Positions 46,176-58,727 of a DNA stretch of 64,000 nt are shown in pieces. Every line of letters starts with the position of its first letter. Positions within the stretch are counted from its first letter, which is position 1. The DNA comes from Limnanthes douglasii subsp. nivea (Eukaryota > Streptophyta > Magnoliopsida > Brassicales > Limnanthaceae). Under the pieces are notes generated by a model. It worked only from the letters and a program-made list of their open reading frames with translations, was not told where the DNA came from and did no database searches. The stretch is from contig JAUPFV010000002.1 of assembly GCA_036936605.1 (NCBI GenBank), positions 249,323,305 through 249,387,304 on the forward strand. Reading direction: 5' to 3'. The position numbers were made by a program, and so were the translations under genes.

Positions 46176-47820
46176 CATCACCATTCACCTAATTTGGATT
46201 TTTATCTGTCAACCAAAATCTCAAATCTCAACTCTCTCAGGTAATCTTCTTCACTTTCTTTGAACCATGTATATGTTGTTAAAATTCACAATTTATTTCT
46301 AGATCTTTTTTTAGCAACTCATGAAAGAACAATGTATATGTTGTTGATTCCTTTGTATATTTTTTTATTTAACTCAGGGTTTAAAAAAATTCTTATTAGA
46401 ACTCGTGATTTTAAACTCTTCATTTATAAGATTATTATAAATACATTATTTTGATTATGTATATGTTGCTTTTGATTATGTATATGTTGTTTTTTTATTT
46501 CTACTCTAGTTATTATTCATGGATATTTTGTCGTTGATTATGTATATGTTGTTTGTGTTGATGATGTAAGTGTTATTTGTGTTGATGATGTAAATAGTGT
46601 TTGAAGTTTTTTAATAAAATTGTAATAGTATAAGCCAAGACCTGTTTGGGATTATAGTACATGCATTATTTTTAAAATGTGATTGATTATGAGACCTAGT
46701 CTTGAAATCAACTACATTTTTTTAAAAAGAAATTATTTTCAAACAAGAACCTCAAAAAATGTCCTTAGAAGTTCAATAGACATTGAGTGTACAAAAAAAC
46801 TAAAGTGGTGATTATTTGAGATCCATCACTTCTTGTTCCATGCCATTTACTGTACATTTTTCTTTTGTTTTACCCAATAAATATTGAAGTTGTGATTGAC
46901 CGACCGCCTTTCTTTAACATACAATATTTGTCTTCTGCTATTATAAATGTCAGTATCTTCAAATCAAAAATAATTTTTTTAAAATTATATAGTCGGAGAC
47001 AATGCCTCAGAAATATGTATTTTTTTTATTATTAAAAACACATATTTCTATTTCTGAAGTAGTGTCTGAGAATCAACAATAAATATTATGATAAATGGGC
47101 TGCAGGGTAATAATAAATGGCCTAAAGGGTAATAATACATTTATGATAAATGTAACAAGTTGAGGGTCTCTCACGAATAAGACGCCCGAAGAATCATATG
47201 GACTCTTTGAGGTATACGGAATAAGTTTGTATGCTAGTTCAAAATAGAAGAAAAAGAAGTCAGTTGGTGTGTATGTTCAAGATAGCAATTGGTGCTATAA
47301 ACTAAGATAGTTGCGCTTAAACAACAAATTGTAAAGATGAAGATGAATGTTGCAATCATTAATAAATGTGAAGAACTTTCACCAATGAATTAGTTCACCC
47401 CAACGAGCGATAAAATATATGTAAATAACTACCAGCAAGGCATTATATCATACTACAATAACAATAGTTATCACACTAGATGTTGCAGAACCCAAATATT
47501 TAAGGAAAAATATCGATAATGTTTGAAAGCAAGAGGATACAAATATGTTTGAAAAGAAGTAAAACATATAGTAAATTCTTCGTAAGTCTATCAAATCCTC
47601 AAATAGCCATTTTGAAATAAAGTATACAAGCGTGAAGAAATTTGAGATGTTGGTTCAAAATAAGGAGCTTGTCTGAAGAACATATAAGTTCGGATTAGTC
47701 GTATATATTTCATGATGGATTTTAGAACTCAAGGAGTTTCTCCCATAACTTCGGGAACAGTCCAAAAAAGGTTAACGAGATTACATTGAGAATGGGAAAA
47801 AAATTTGTTAATGAAGTAGA
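46176..47820. other. intergenic, short GATTATGTATATGTT repeats
   Basis: Six or so imperfect copies of 'ttgattatgtatatgttg' and 'tgttgatgatgtaa' at about 46450-46605. The rest is AT-rich with no gene recognised; it probably includes the degraded 5' part of the following gypsy element. Confidence 0.45.
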
Positions 47821-50800
47821 GCTAAAGTTTAAAGAACAAGCCGGTAGCTACAAAAATAAATTTAGTAGCCGCGGGGAAGTAACTGAAGAATAAATAGAAT
47901 ATAATAGTGGTGAATTTCACCGGGACCAAAAAGTACATAGTCGCAACATGGGTGAATTATTTTGCGGCAAAGATACTAGTGGTCATGACAAAATGGCTAA
48001 AAAAGAAATAAAAAGTGACAATGTCGAAGTTTGCTGCGATCGCGAAGTAGATGGTCGTGACCAAGCTGAAGTTCACTGTGGTATGGGTATTGGTGATCGC
48101 AGTGAAGTGGTTCAAGATGGAACATAAGGTTACAGTCCGTGAAGTTCATTACGACAATAAAGTTGGTAGTCACGAAAAAGTCTCTCTAGCAACCTAAACT
48201 CCTTAAATCTCTAAATATGCATCCCCAATTCCATATCAGAGACAAAAGTGGAAGCAAAACACTGAAAATAAATTATCTAATTCATGAAGATGTTTCAAAT
48301 CCTCAAAATAAATATTCATTTTGCTGACTTGCTAGACATATTCTGAAGTACTCAAAGTTCCTACAATTAACCATCTTCGAAAAAAAACAAAATTTACGGA
48401 TTTTAAGATGGTGATGCTTATAAATGAACACAACACCTTGATTCAAAATAAACTACCATTACAACTTAAAGATCTACAGAGTTTTATTAAACCCTATAAA
48501 ATTAGGATTGTTTTTTAAAGTGTGTATGTGTTTTATGTGCTCGTATAAATCTTATGTCATTTTCTATTCATAAAAAGTTAAGGACAAAAGGAATTAAACC
48601 CACAACCATGTCTCTACAATTAGTAGGCCGATCCTTTAAATACCACTCGTAAATAATTTAAGATAGATTTAATGATTTTAGATTTGAAGGAAGATAAACT
48701 TGTACCCCTAATTTTATGAAGACATTTGCTAGCTATTATCTGGACCATTATAGATATTGAGGTTGTAAAATTGATAATTTAGGAACATAAATAACAAGTA
48801 GCGTTTAGTATATTAGAATCTTTAAAATTTCCTAAAAATACTAATACTTATAGTTCGTTGATATGCTTAATGAATTTGTTAATAACTGTATGCATGAAAT
48901 ATTTTCTCTTTCTAACTTTGAAAATTCACTAGTGAATATTAGACTATATGAAAATATATTTATAATGAAAATATTGTGGAACGTGCGAATAATTTAAATA
49001 ATCTACCTAATAAAATTTAAAAAAAAATCAAATTATAGAACTTAAAAATAAATCACTTGAACTGGAAATTCCAAAGGTAGAGCTCAAGCATTTATCATCT
49101 TATTTATATTATGTGTATATGGAAGAACCTGATTATTAATGCTTCTTTGAATGACGCATAAGAAAAATAAAATTGAAAGTATTGAGACAATTCAAAGAAG
49201 AATTGGGTGGACAATAACTGGCATGAAATAAATCAATATTTTAATATGCCAACACAAGATCTTGATCTACAGTGAAGCCACATAGCCAGCTGATTCCATC
49301 CATGCAGGAAATGGTAATGAATGAAGTCCTTAAATCATTAGATGATGATATTATTTACCATATTTCAGACATTAATTGGGTAAGTCTGGTACAAGTTATC
49401 TTAAAGAAATATCAAATTAAGGTGATCACGAATGATAAAAATGAGTTGATACCAACAAGAACGATCAAGGGATGGAGAGTATGCGTTGATAACATGAGAT
49501 TGAATGCAACACGTAAGGGTCACTTCTTACTTCCATTCATTGGTCAAATGTTAAAATGATTATTTGTTCATTCCTTTTATTATTTCCTCGATGAATACTC
49601 AAGGTATAATTATATTTTTCCATACGACCTGATGACCAATAGAAGGCTATCTTTATTTTTCCATATGTTACTTTCACATATCGCAGATAGTCATTCGGTT
49701 TATGAGAATATTTTGCCACCTTACAACGGTGCATGTTGTCTATTTTTTTTGCTATGGTTGAAAAATAAATTGAGATATTCATATATGAATTTTTAGTTTA
49801 AGGCAATTCATTTAATAATTGTTTAGCTAATTTATCTCTTATTTTGCAGTACTGTGTTGGCGCTAACTTCGTTTTCAACTAGGAAAACTGTAATTTTATG
49901 ATACAATATTATTTTTTGTTAGGACAACACATTTTAGAGAAATAATAGAGGTAGATCAAGTTAAGATAGAGGTTATAAAAAAAAATCATTTCTCCTACTT
50001 CATTGAAAGAAAACCGAAGTTTTCTCGGTATGCAGGTTATTATAGGCATCAAAAGATGTAGATTTAATTTTTTCTAAATAGTGTTTAAATGAACTTAAGG
50101 CAATAAAATTTAAACTAATCATATCGCCTATTATTGTATCATTAGATTGGGATTTATTGTTTGGATTAATGTGTGATGCTAGTAATTATGCGATAGGGGA
50201 ATTCTTGGAAAGTGAAAGAACACAAAATTTTGCACTATATATTATGCTAGAAGAACGCTAGTGGAGGCACAATTAAATTATACAACAATTGAAAAAAATA
50301 GTTTTAATAGTCTTTTTTACCTTCGATAAATTCTGGTCATATTTATTAGGTACTTGGATTTGTAATACTTATAAACCATGTTGTATTAAAGTATCTTTTA
50401 GTAAAAAAAGATTTGAAACCATAGTTATAATGATGTGTATTATTTTTGTAGGAATTGTTCGTGAATAATTGGATCTTAAGATCTGAGACAATAAGGGTTC
50501 AAAGACGGTCATATTAGATCATTAATCTTTCCTAGAATTAAACGAAAACATTGAATAGGAGAATCAACAGATAAATGAGCATTTTTTAGATGAACAATTA
50601 CTGACCATAAATTTTGAACCATGGTTTACAGATACTGCAATTTTTTGTAGATAAAGAGTTCCTATAAAATATAGATTATCATAGAAAAAATTAATTTTTT
50701 AACACTACTATTGGGACGATCCATACTTTTACAAACAATGTACAGACATCATTATTCGATGGTGTGTTTCAGAAAATGAAATGCCAAATATCATATACCA

Positions 50801-51695
50801 TTGCCATTATTTATAATCTGGGTTCTCTTCGCCCACTTTATTCAAAAATTTCTATACATTTTTAATGAATTGTGATTGATGTCAAAGGATAGGCAACATA
50901 TTGAGAAAAAAAGGAAATGCCCTTAAAAGATATTATATAAGTGGAGTTGTTTGATGTATGGGTAACAATTTTTTGGGACCTTTCTCATCATCCTTGAACA
51001 ACAAGTACATTTTGGTAGCAATTGATTATGTCTCCAAATGGGTCAAAGAAACAGACTTAGCAAAAAATGTTATCAAATTCATCGAAAACATATTTCAGTT
51101 TGGAACTTTGAGAGAAATCATTAGTGTTGGAGGGACTCAATTCTGTAATCGACAGTGAAATACTCTTCTAGAAATACATGAAGTCACTCATCGGATTTCA
51201 ACATCATACCCTCTTCAAACCAGTGGACAAGTTAGAAGTGTCTAATAGAGAATTGAAGAGAATTTTAGAGAATACGGTTAATGTCTGAAGCAAAGATTTG
51301 TCATCAAATCTAGATGATACATTATGAGCATATTAGACTGTACTCGAACTCCTATAGCAATATCAACATACAAATCAGTTTATGAAAAGGTGTGTTATTT
51401 CCTGATAAAATTTGGAGCATTGATAGTATTGAGCCACAAGATTCCTACATTTTGGTTATGAAGTTACTAGAAAGAAGATTGCTTCAATCAAATGAGTTGG
51501 ATGAATTAAAAAATTAAGCGTATGAAATTTCTCGAATCTATAACGATAAGAAAAATCAGTATCACGAGAAGAAGATTTTACTGCGTATCTTTTATGTGGG
51601 ATAAAAGGTAGTTCTTTACAATTTTCCCCTTAGATTCTTTCTGCTAAAATCAAAATTTTACATCTAAAAAAATGAGATTTTAAGGTGAATGGACA
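47800..51695 (+). mobile_element. decayed Athila-like Ty3/gypsy element (pol), truncated
   Basis: Plus-strand pol in order. RT: about 49190-49560, with ELGWTITGMK, then MNEVLKSLDDDIIYHISDIN, NELIPTRTIKGWRVCVDNMR and GHFLLPFIGQMLK. RNase H: about 50165-50560, with CDASNYAIGEFLES, FTFDKFWSYLLGTW and LELNENIE. Integrase: 50958-51160 and on, with GPFSSSLNNKYILVAIDYVS, KWVKE and GGTQFCNRQ, then TSYPLQTSGQV. The phrases 'NE.N.LIPTRT..GWRVC.D.R.LN' and 'GPFP.S.GNKYILVAVDYVSKWVEA' are hallmarks of the Athila/Tat clade. Every segment has stops or frameshifts. No LTRs of its own were found; its 3' end abuts the TRIM-family remnant at 51700. Confidence 0.75.
47830..48190 (+). repeat. 42 bp degenerate tandem repeat upstream of Athila-like pol
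   Basis: About seven units of ~42 bp. The clearest is 'gaagtttgctgcgatcgcga' + 'agtagatggtcgtgaccaagct' in two parts, repeated as 'gaatttcaccgggaccaaaa...'. It keeps a codon-like period (42 = 3 x 14) and reads GEFHRDQKVHSRNM and VCCDREVDGRDQAE in one frame, so it probably derives from a repeated peptide region in the gag part of the element. Confidence 0.6.
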
Positions 51696-51699
51696 TTAG

Positions 51700-52400
51700 T
51701 TTAGTAGATAGATCTGTTGTAAAGATCTGACTCAGGAAGTGAATCATGTCACAACGTTATTAGAGTGAACGATTGTAATTCAATTAAAATGAGGCTAAAG
51801 TGGTACTTTGTTCGAGATGAGGATTTGTTAGGTGTGACTAAAGTCCCACATTAGTTCGACATGTGAATGATCAATGTATATAAGTAAGAACATATCTCAA
51901 CTAGTATAAGGCCTTTTGGAAGTGGACCAAAAACAAAGCCCTAAGGGCATTCTGGCCCAAAATGGACAATATCATACTAGTGTGAAGATCGAGATTCCTA
52001 TATTCCCAAAAAATGGTATTAAAGCTCCAATCACCCGGGTAAATCCTCGGATATCGAACATGATTAATCAAGAGTCATGCTCAAAATGTATGATCTGCTA
52101 TATCGGTCACTAATATGACATAGTTTAGAGTACAGCCTGATTAAAGTGAGCGGCTAAAAGTCAATTGAGAGGAGGCTAATGTGGTATTTTGTCAAGATGA
52201 GGATCTGTTAGGTGCGACCAAAGTCTCACATCCTACATTAGTTAAACATAGGAAGGATCAATGGTATATAAGTAAGAACATATCTCAATTAGTATGAGAC
52301 CTTTTGAAAGTGGAAAAAAAAATTTGTATGGGTCTTCGGGCCCAAAGTGGATAATACCATACTAGTGTTGTCATAGGGTTGTTCATGCTTATATAATATT
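51700..52400 (+). mobile_element. tandem TRIM remnant: internal-LTR-internal-LTR
   Basis: Same family as 1733-2602. Order: internal 3' part (51700-51827, 'gtagatagatctg', 'ggtactttgttcgagatgag'), LTR (51829 to ~52010, TGTTAGG... 'cccacattag', 'gtatataagtaagaacat'), degenerate primer site TGGTATTAAAGCTC (~52014), internal (to ~52205, with 'aagtcaattgagaggaggct'), LTR (52208 to ~52400). Sharing one LTR between two internal regions is the product of unequal recombination between TRIM copies. It has no coding capacity; the frame 51916-52113 is chance. Confidence 0.7.
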
Positions 52401-53850
52401 GGATTTCAATGTTTCTATAATTCCGAATATTTCCAATAAAGTTGTTAAAGAATATTGGATTTCACTCTTTCTCTAATTCCAAATTAATAATCCGACAAGT
52501 TGAGTTACCAACTCTAAATTAACTACTAATTGAGAGATAATCCAATGTGAGTATTTATTATTATTTATTATTCTCGTTTTAATATATTTTTAATTTTAAT
52601 TTTTAACAAATCTATGAAAAATGTTAATTTTATCGTCGTAGCAATATTATTCATCGTTGAGACCACACTATTCATCAATGTTCATAATAAGAACAATTTA
52701 TTTATAATTTTTTTGTGCCATTTTTGTATATTTACTTTCAGTTTTGCTTCTATCTTATGATATTTTTTTATAAAATTATAATTATATAACTTCTCTCGAT
52801 TTTACTATGTTAGTGTGTTTATTTCTTTTCTTATAATTGTATTTATGGCGATAATGAATTCCAAAACAACCACTTCAAATCCTCTAGGAAAAACAACAAG
52901 ATTTGACCCCAAAATTAAGAATCATTGTTTCATTGTATTGTTTTTTAATAATAGAGAATATTCATTCTAAAGTGTGGGGTATAGGTGAAAGTGTTTAGCC
53001 TATAAAATATCACAAATAAAAACATGTTATGATCATTAAATATTATGTACTACATATTTTAGGACTTTAAAAACTTAATTCAAACATAGCGAACTGCTAC
53101 ATAGCAATAAAAATAAAAATTATATGTTTAGACTTTTATCAAACTAAATTATTTATTTTATTTTTTGTTTCAATTTTTTTAGAAATAAATTATATACCAT
53201 TTTACTTAAGTATAATGTTTTACATAGAAATTAATAGATTGGAATTATAATATTGTTTTAAAAGTAGTTATCGTATAAGAAAAATAAAAATTAATATATG
53301 CAAAAAAATAAATAGCTTTTTATAATATTTACTGAGTAAGCGACTCTTGTGTCTAATCAACATAAAAATTTGTGTAAGCATTTAAGAAAGTTATGTTAAT
53401 TATGTTGTTGTTTGTTTAACTTTGTAGTATAATCAGTTCAAATTATTATATCATTTGAGTTGCTTCATCACCTAATGCTCCTAACCAACTTCGAATGAAG
53501 TCATTGATCCAACGTTGGCTAATAGATTAGTTAGAAGGTTAAAAAATTAGACAAGTCTATTAAAAAAATATTCATTGAATTCATTCAAAGTTCATATGTC
53601 CTTTGAGATTCCTTATCACCTAATAACCTAGATGAACTGGCTTGTGATCCATTCACTGTCACGTGAATAAATAAAATGATGGGGGAAAAGAAAAAAGATT
53701 GATAAATTTTCATTAGTGGTTGCTAAAATGAAAAATTATATTATTTTGGTTTATTAATGAAGATATTTTAGAAAATTTGAACAATTAAAAAAAACTACCA
53801 CTAAATATTCACTAAACTTCCTTATTACCAACTAATACCCAAAAATAAGA
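52401..53850. other. AT-rich spacer, nothing recognised
   Basis: Two near copies of 'aatattggatttcac.ctttct.taattcc' lie at about 52404-52485. Otherwise no repeats or coding sense were seen. Confidence 0.4.
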
Positions 53851-53854
53851 TAGT

Positions 53855-54955
53855 GTCCATAGGTACCTCAACTAAAATAATGGACAAAAATACCCTCAGT
53901 ATTATGTATAGGAGTTATTTGTTTCAAATTTATCTTTCTTACTTTTTTTTATTTTCTATTTTAAAAAGTCTGTATCTTTCAAACCATAGTTTCGAAAAAA
54001 AATATCTAAAAGTATACTCGATTTTTTTTAAGACGAACAAAAGTAGATCCATTAATGATATTTTTTTTATTTGTTGTTAAAAAAACTTGCATGATTGATT
54101 TTTCAAAGAACTCTTATGATTGATTTTTTCAAACAACTCGCATAAATGATTTTTCAAAGAACTCTCATAATTTATTTTTCAAAGAACTCTCATTTTTTAT
54201 TTTGCAAAGAATTCGCATGATTGATTTTTTCAAAGAACTCGCATAATTGATTTTTTAAAGAACTCTCATTATTTATTTTTCAAAGAACTCACATGTTTAA
54301 TTCTTCGAAGAGCTCGCATGGTTGATTTTTCAAATAAAATAACATGTTTAATTTTTCAAAGAACTCGCATGTTTAATTTTTCAAAGAACTCTCATAATTG
54401 ATTTTTTAAAGAAATCTTATTTTTTTATTTTTCAAAGAACTCTCATGATTGATTTTCCAAAGAATTCTTATCTTTGATTTTCAAAGAACTCGCATGTTTA
54501 ATTTTTCAAAGAATTCCCATGTTTAGTTTTTCAAAGAACTCGTGTGATTGATTTTCAAAGAAATCTCATGGTGAATTTTCAAAGAACTTGCATTTTACTA
54601 GTGAAATTTTATTTTTATTAAAAAAATTCAAAAAATATCATCAATAGATCTAGTTTTGTTCATTTTAAAAAAACAGAAGAAATTGTACTTTCAGATATTT
54701 TTTTCGAACTCCGGTTTGAAAGATATGACCTTTTAAAAAATAAAATAAAAAGAAAAAGTAAGAAAAACAAATATTGATTCAAGAATTAGAAGTGGTTACT
54801 TGGCGGTGAGGAGGTGGGGGTATTTGAGGTATTATTAATGGAATTAGGTATTGATTGTGAGTTATATAGATGAGATGGGTATTAAGTAGTAATAAAATAG
54901 AAGTTGGGTATTACATGAAAGTATAATAGTTGAGTAGGTACTTTAGGTGCAATTT
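53855..54955. mobile_element. foldback/TIR element with internal minisatellite
   Basis: Inverted arms of at least ~130 bp: 53940-54085 (with 'gtatctttcaaaccatagtt' and 'aagtagatccattaatgata') against 54620-54770 (with 'ccggtttgaaagatatgacc' and 'tatcatcaatagatctagtt'). Outer parts also match inversely but more loosely (ggtacctcaacta versus tagttgagtaggtac; aataccc versus gggtatt). No coding sequence. The centre is filled by a 25 bp repeat array. Long arms with arrayed interior fit a foldback or MULE-type MITE. Confidence 0.65.
54085..54600. repeat. ~25 bp minisatellite inside foldback element
   Basis: About twenty units near consensus 'caaagaactcgcatgattga' + 'ttttt'. Variation is mainly in CGCATG (CTCATG, CTTATG) and in T-run length. 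Confidence 0.85.
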
Positions 54956-54959
54956 CCTA

Positions 54960-55355
54960 TTAAAAAATTAGACTTCTTTAATTTTTTTTGTTTATAACAA
55001 CATCTGGTTAAGTCGTTTTCGCTTGTTCATAAACTTGGTGTAAAAATAAAAATTTTGGTTTTGTTTTATAAAATATAATAATGGGAATTGCTAAAAAAAC
55101 GGCCAAAACTACTTTGCGAAGTCGCCTTTTTCTATTTTTCAATATTTACAAAATTGCCACTACCCAAAAAACCCAAAAAACCCTTGAAACTCTATTTAAT
55201 TACAACACACTCCATTAAGGACTTCTAACTACTCCATGAAGTTCCAAACACAATTTTAAACACCCACCATAATCATCTTCTCCAAATTACCAAAAACCTT
55301 AAAACTTAACAACCCATTTACCCATTTTTTTCAAAAACCTGAGAACCTTCAAAAC
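54960..55355. other. spacer / probable 5' terminal region of the MULE that follows
   Basis: 55080-55140 reads 'gggaattgctaaaaaaacgg' and 'actttgcgaagtcgcc', which looks like a MULE tip, but I found no inverted partner in the window. A C/A-rich leader follows to the ATG at 55356. Confidence 0.35.
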
Positions 55356-58300
55356 ATGGTCGGAAAAGGGTCGGAACCACTTCCCATGCAGAACAGCATG
55401 GACGCCGAGGAGGTACATTGCTTTCCCCCCCTCTTATTTTTGCGAAAAATAGATTTTTTTAAAAACCTATTTTTTGTGTTCGTCGCCACGCATTGGCGTG
55501 AGTGTTGTGCCCGACGCCAATGTAGTGGTGTAAGACACCATCACCCATGCCATAGGATGGCGTGGTGACCCTTTCGTTCGCCACACGTGTGGCGTCCGGT
55601 TGGTTGATTACGCCATCCAATAGTGTGATGGTGGTGTCTTGCGCCATACTGATGGCGAAACCCCTTAAACTAATCCGGAATGACGGTTCAATTGGTTTAA
55701 CTACTTCTTACATATCGTAGGAGGTAACCCAATGCGAAATTTCGCTTGTTTCGGACTACGCTCACCATTTCACCACTCACGACGAGTATAGCTTAGACTT
55801 GATAACCGATTGGGTAAAAAGTACGGAAAAGTCGTTAGGATTTTCGATTAATATAGCGTTTAAGGAGATTGGGAAAAGAGGGAGAACACCGAGAGTAGAT
55901 TATTGGTGTGAGCGATCCAGAATTCTTAAGTCGGTCATTAAAGAGTGCGGTAGGCAATCCGGTAAAAGGCGATGATAAGTGGCCTTGAAGAACCGATTAA
56001 GTATGCCCAAGGACATTTGCAATGGTCCAAGTTAAAACGGAAGGAAAAAAAGCTCGTTGATCTTTTGATAATGAACAGAACAAGTCTATGGCACATATTT
56101 GGTGCTTTGAAGAAGGTCGATCCGGATAATGCTTCAAATATCCATCATGTTTACAATCACCGTTAAAAAACGAAGATGGTTGAAAACGGTGGTCAATCCC
56201 AAATGCAATGATTGTTAGTTAAATTACAATTACACAAGTACAAGTATTGGGTATGGAGGGGCAATAATGGCTCTAGTGTTATAACCAATTTATTTTTCGC
56301 ACATCCGCTTAGTATTGATTTACTACGGACCTTCCCACGCTTGCTAATCATGGATAACACGTATAAATTTATTCGTTATGGGATGCCTTTTTTTGAATTA
56401 GTAGGGGTAACAACGACCAACAAAACGTTTTGCATTGGTTTTGCGTTTATGGTGAGTGAAAAACAAGACAACTACATATGGTCATTTAGATGCTTGAAAA
56501 CGGTAATGGAGGAGAATGATTGTGAATTTCCTTGTGTTATCGTTACAGACCGTGAACTAGTCTTGATGAATAACATTGATAAAATATTTCCTAGCGCTAG
56601 TCACATGTTATGCGAGTGAAATATCAACAAGAATGTCAAAAGGAATACAAAAAAAAATGTTTGAAGACGGGAACGTGTTTAACAATTTTTTGGTGGCTTG
56701 GAACGACGTTGTTTCATCCACTACTGTTGAGGTGATGGACGAGAGGTTGGCTAAGATGCGTTTTGTGTTCAAAGACAAAGATAAGGCGGTGGATTATGTG
56801 GTAGACTCGTGGATTACGGTTTATAAAGAGAGGTTTGTTGACACTTATACTAACAAAAGCATGCATTTCAATACTCACACCTCTAACAGGAGGGAAAGCT
56901 CGCATGCTATGTTGAAAAAATATATCGGTTCAAGCCGATTGGATTTCGATGGGTTTTGGGATAAAGTACATGGTTTGTTAGCGATGCAACATTCGACCAT
57001 TAAAGAATCGATGGAGCTTAGCACGTGTCGTCTAATTCAAAAATTTCAAGATTTTAAACCGTTCAAAATTTTACGGGGATACGTATCACCTATTGCATTA
57101 GCGATAGTATACAATAATTTTGTTGATAAAAGCGACGGTGATAAATCTTTGTATGTTTGCACCGGTCCTACGATCCATGGTTTACCGTGTTCACACGCAC
57201 TTGAGGCAATATTAAGAGTGGACGGTAATGTACCTACTCTAATTATAGACGAGCATTAGAAAAGACTAGATATCGTTCCTCGAGTTAAACTCACTAGTGA
57301 AGAAGAGGTGAAATTTAATTTCGCAAATCTAAACGCTAAACGTGAAGAGTTTGATGTTTACGAACAAAGTCATTGGCTAAAACAATTTAAGAAATTTTGG
57401 ATCCGTCGACGACACTCCTTTGTGAACCCCTCGAGAAGGTTGAAACCCGCGGTAGAAATCTCGCCCGTATCAGATGTTGTGGTTGTGGAAGCGGTCGGGG
57501 TCGCGGTAAAGGTAGCAAACTCCAACGTGATTATTCTACGAAAAGGGATCCTTCATACCACTAATGCGGCGAACAATAAATGTTCGAGTCCCACGATAGT
57601 ACCAAAACTCCAAGAATGCTAACACCCGCCGCTAGTTTAGTAACCTTAGTCGACACTTTCGGTAGCACCATACAAACGGTCACCGCACATATTATTAGTA
57701 ATTCCGGAGCAAAACTGCAAAAAAACAAAAAAAACAGGTTGCATGTGTAGGCTTAGGTACTCCGGATGCGTCAAACAACATTACTGCTATACCGTAATTC
57801 CTGGTTAAACCAATCCCGGCGAGATTACCAAATGTGTCGGACTCGAGATTTTCAAAAGACATACCTCAATTTATGCGTCCTTTCATAAGAAAAATTACAA
57901 ACGTTATGCCCGACGGTAATTGGGGTTTTAGAGCCATCGCGCATGGTATGGTCGAGTACGAAAGTTCATGGCTAATGGTTAGAGAACCCATGGTTCATGA
58001 GCTAAAGAGCGATCGAGAGTTTTATAAACGCGTTGCATATTACGACGATGAAAGCGAAGTCGATAAGGAGATACACCGGTTGACTTTATTAAAGAGAATG
58101 TACCATTCACAAATTGGATGTCGTTGCCTAATTGCGAAAAACTAGTCGCGACGACATTCAATTGTGTTTTCTATTGCCTCACTCCCGGTGGATGTACAGC
58201 TTACTTACCAGTAAAAAATGCACCACCGAAGGATGGCTCTTTAAAGGAGATCGGTGTGGCATTCGTCAATAAAAAATATTTTGTTCACGTGAGTAAAGAA

Positions 58301-58640
58301 TTTTTAGTTTCACATGCATTTAATCATTTATTTTCTAAACGTGCACTGAGATTGAATGTCAATTTGTAGGTCGATTTAGTTAAAGGGTTACCTTTACCGA
58401 CTATAAATCCAACATGGATGCGCACAGAGAGAGAAGACGCCACTTGTTGGTCGATCTCCTTGTTAGATAGAGTCTGTGTATTTTCAAGACTCCAAAATCT
58501 CACGCCGACACATTCCGTTGAATTTGAGGAACTCGTAGTGGACTTAATGAAAGATTTTTACTTGAGTACGTGTTGTAATTTTAGATTGAAGTCGAATTTA
58601 GTGTGTGTTTGTTTTCGTTGTTTTTGTGTTGTAAACTAAC
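55356..58640 (+). pseudogene. MULE transposase with FAR1-like, SWIM and OTU-like parts (MULE-OTU)
   Basis: Order on the plus strand: leader exon 55356-55412 (MVGKGSEPLPMQNSMDAEE), an intron (to 55720) filled with foldbacks, FAR1-like N-terminus (DWVKSTEKSLGFSINIAFKE, about 55810-55970), linker (IFGALKKVDPDNASNIHHVY), MULE core (FPRLLIMDNTYKFIRYGMPF and VIVTDRELVLMNNI, 56330-56580), SWIM finger (GPTIHGLPCSHALE, ~57165-57210), and an OTU-like region (NVMPDGNWGFRAIAHGMVEY, SLPNCEKLVATTFNCV, GVAFVNKKYFVHVS; 57830-58370). Breaks: a TGA where Trp of the RWHI-type motif is expected (~56617), a frameshift at a nine-A run (~56650), and another near 58105. The OTU catalytic Cys (DGNCGFRA) is Trp and the late His (NHFVQV) is Tyr, so protease activity is lost. 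MULEs with OTU-like tails are known in plants. Confidence 0.8.
55490..55665. repeat. CGCCA/TGGCG nested foldback cluster 1 (intron 1 of MULE-OTU)
   Basis: Nested inverted repeats around a perfect 16 bp palindrome CGCCACACGTGTGGCG (55579-55594). Moving outward: GGATGGCGT (55555-55563) with ACGCCATCC (55610-55618), then AAGACACCATCAC (55532-55544) with GTGATGGTGGTGTCTT (55625-55640, 3 nt longer). A separate hairpin CATTGGCGT/ACGCCAATG lies just left (55491-55523). This gives a single large cruciform-capable structure. Confidence 0.85.
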
Positions 58641-58727
58641 TTTGTATTGTATTAACAAACCATTAAACTACCTAGATTAAACCAATTTTATTGGTAAAAA
58701 CGTTAGATTTTTTTTCCAGGTTTACAT

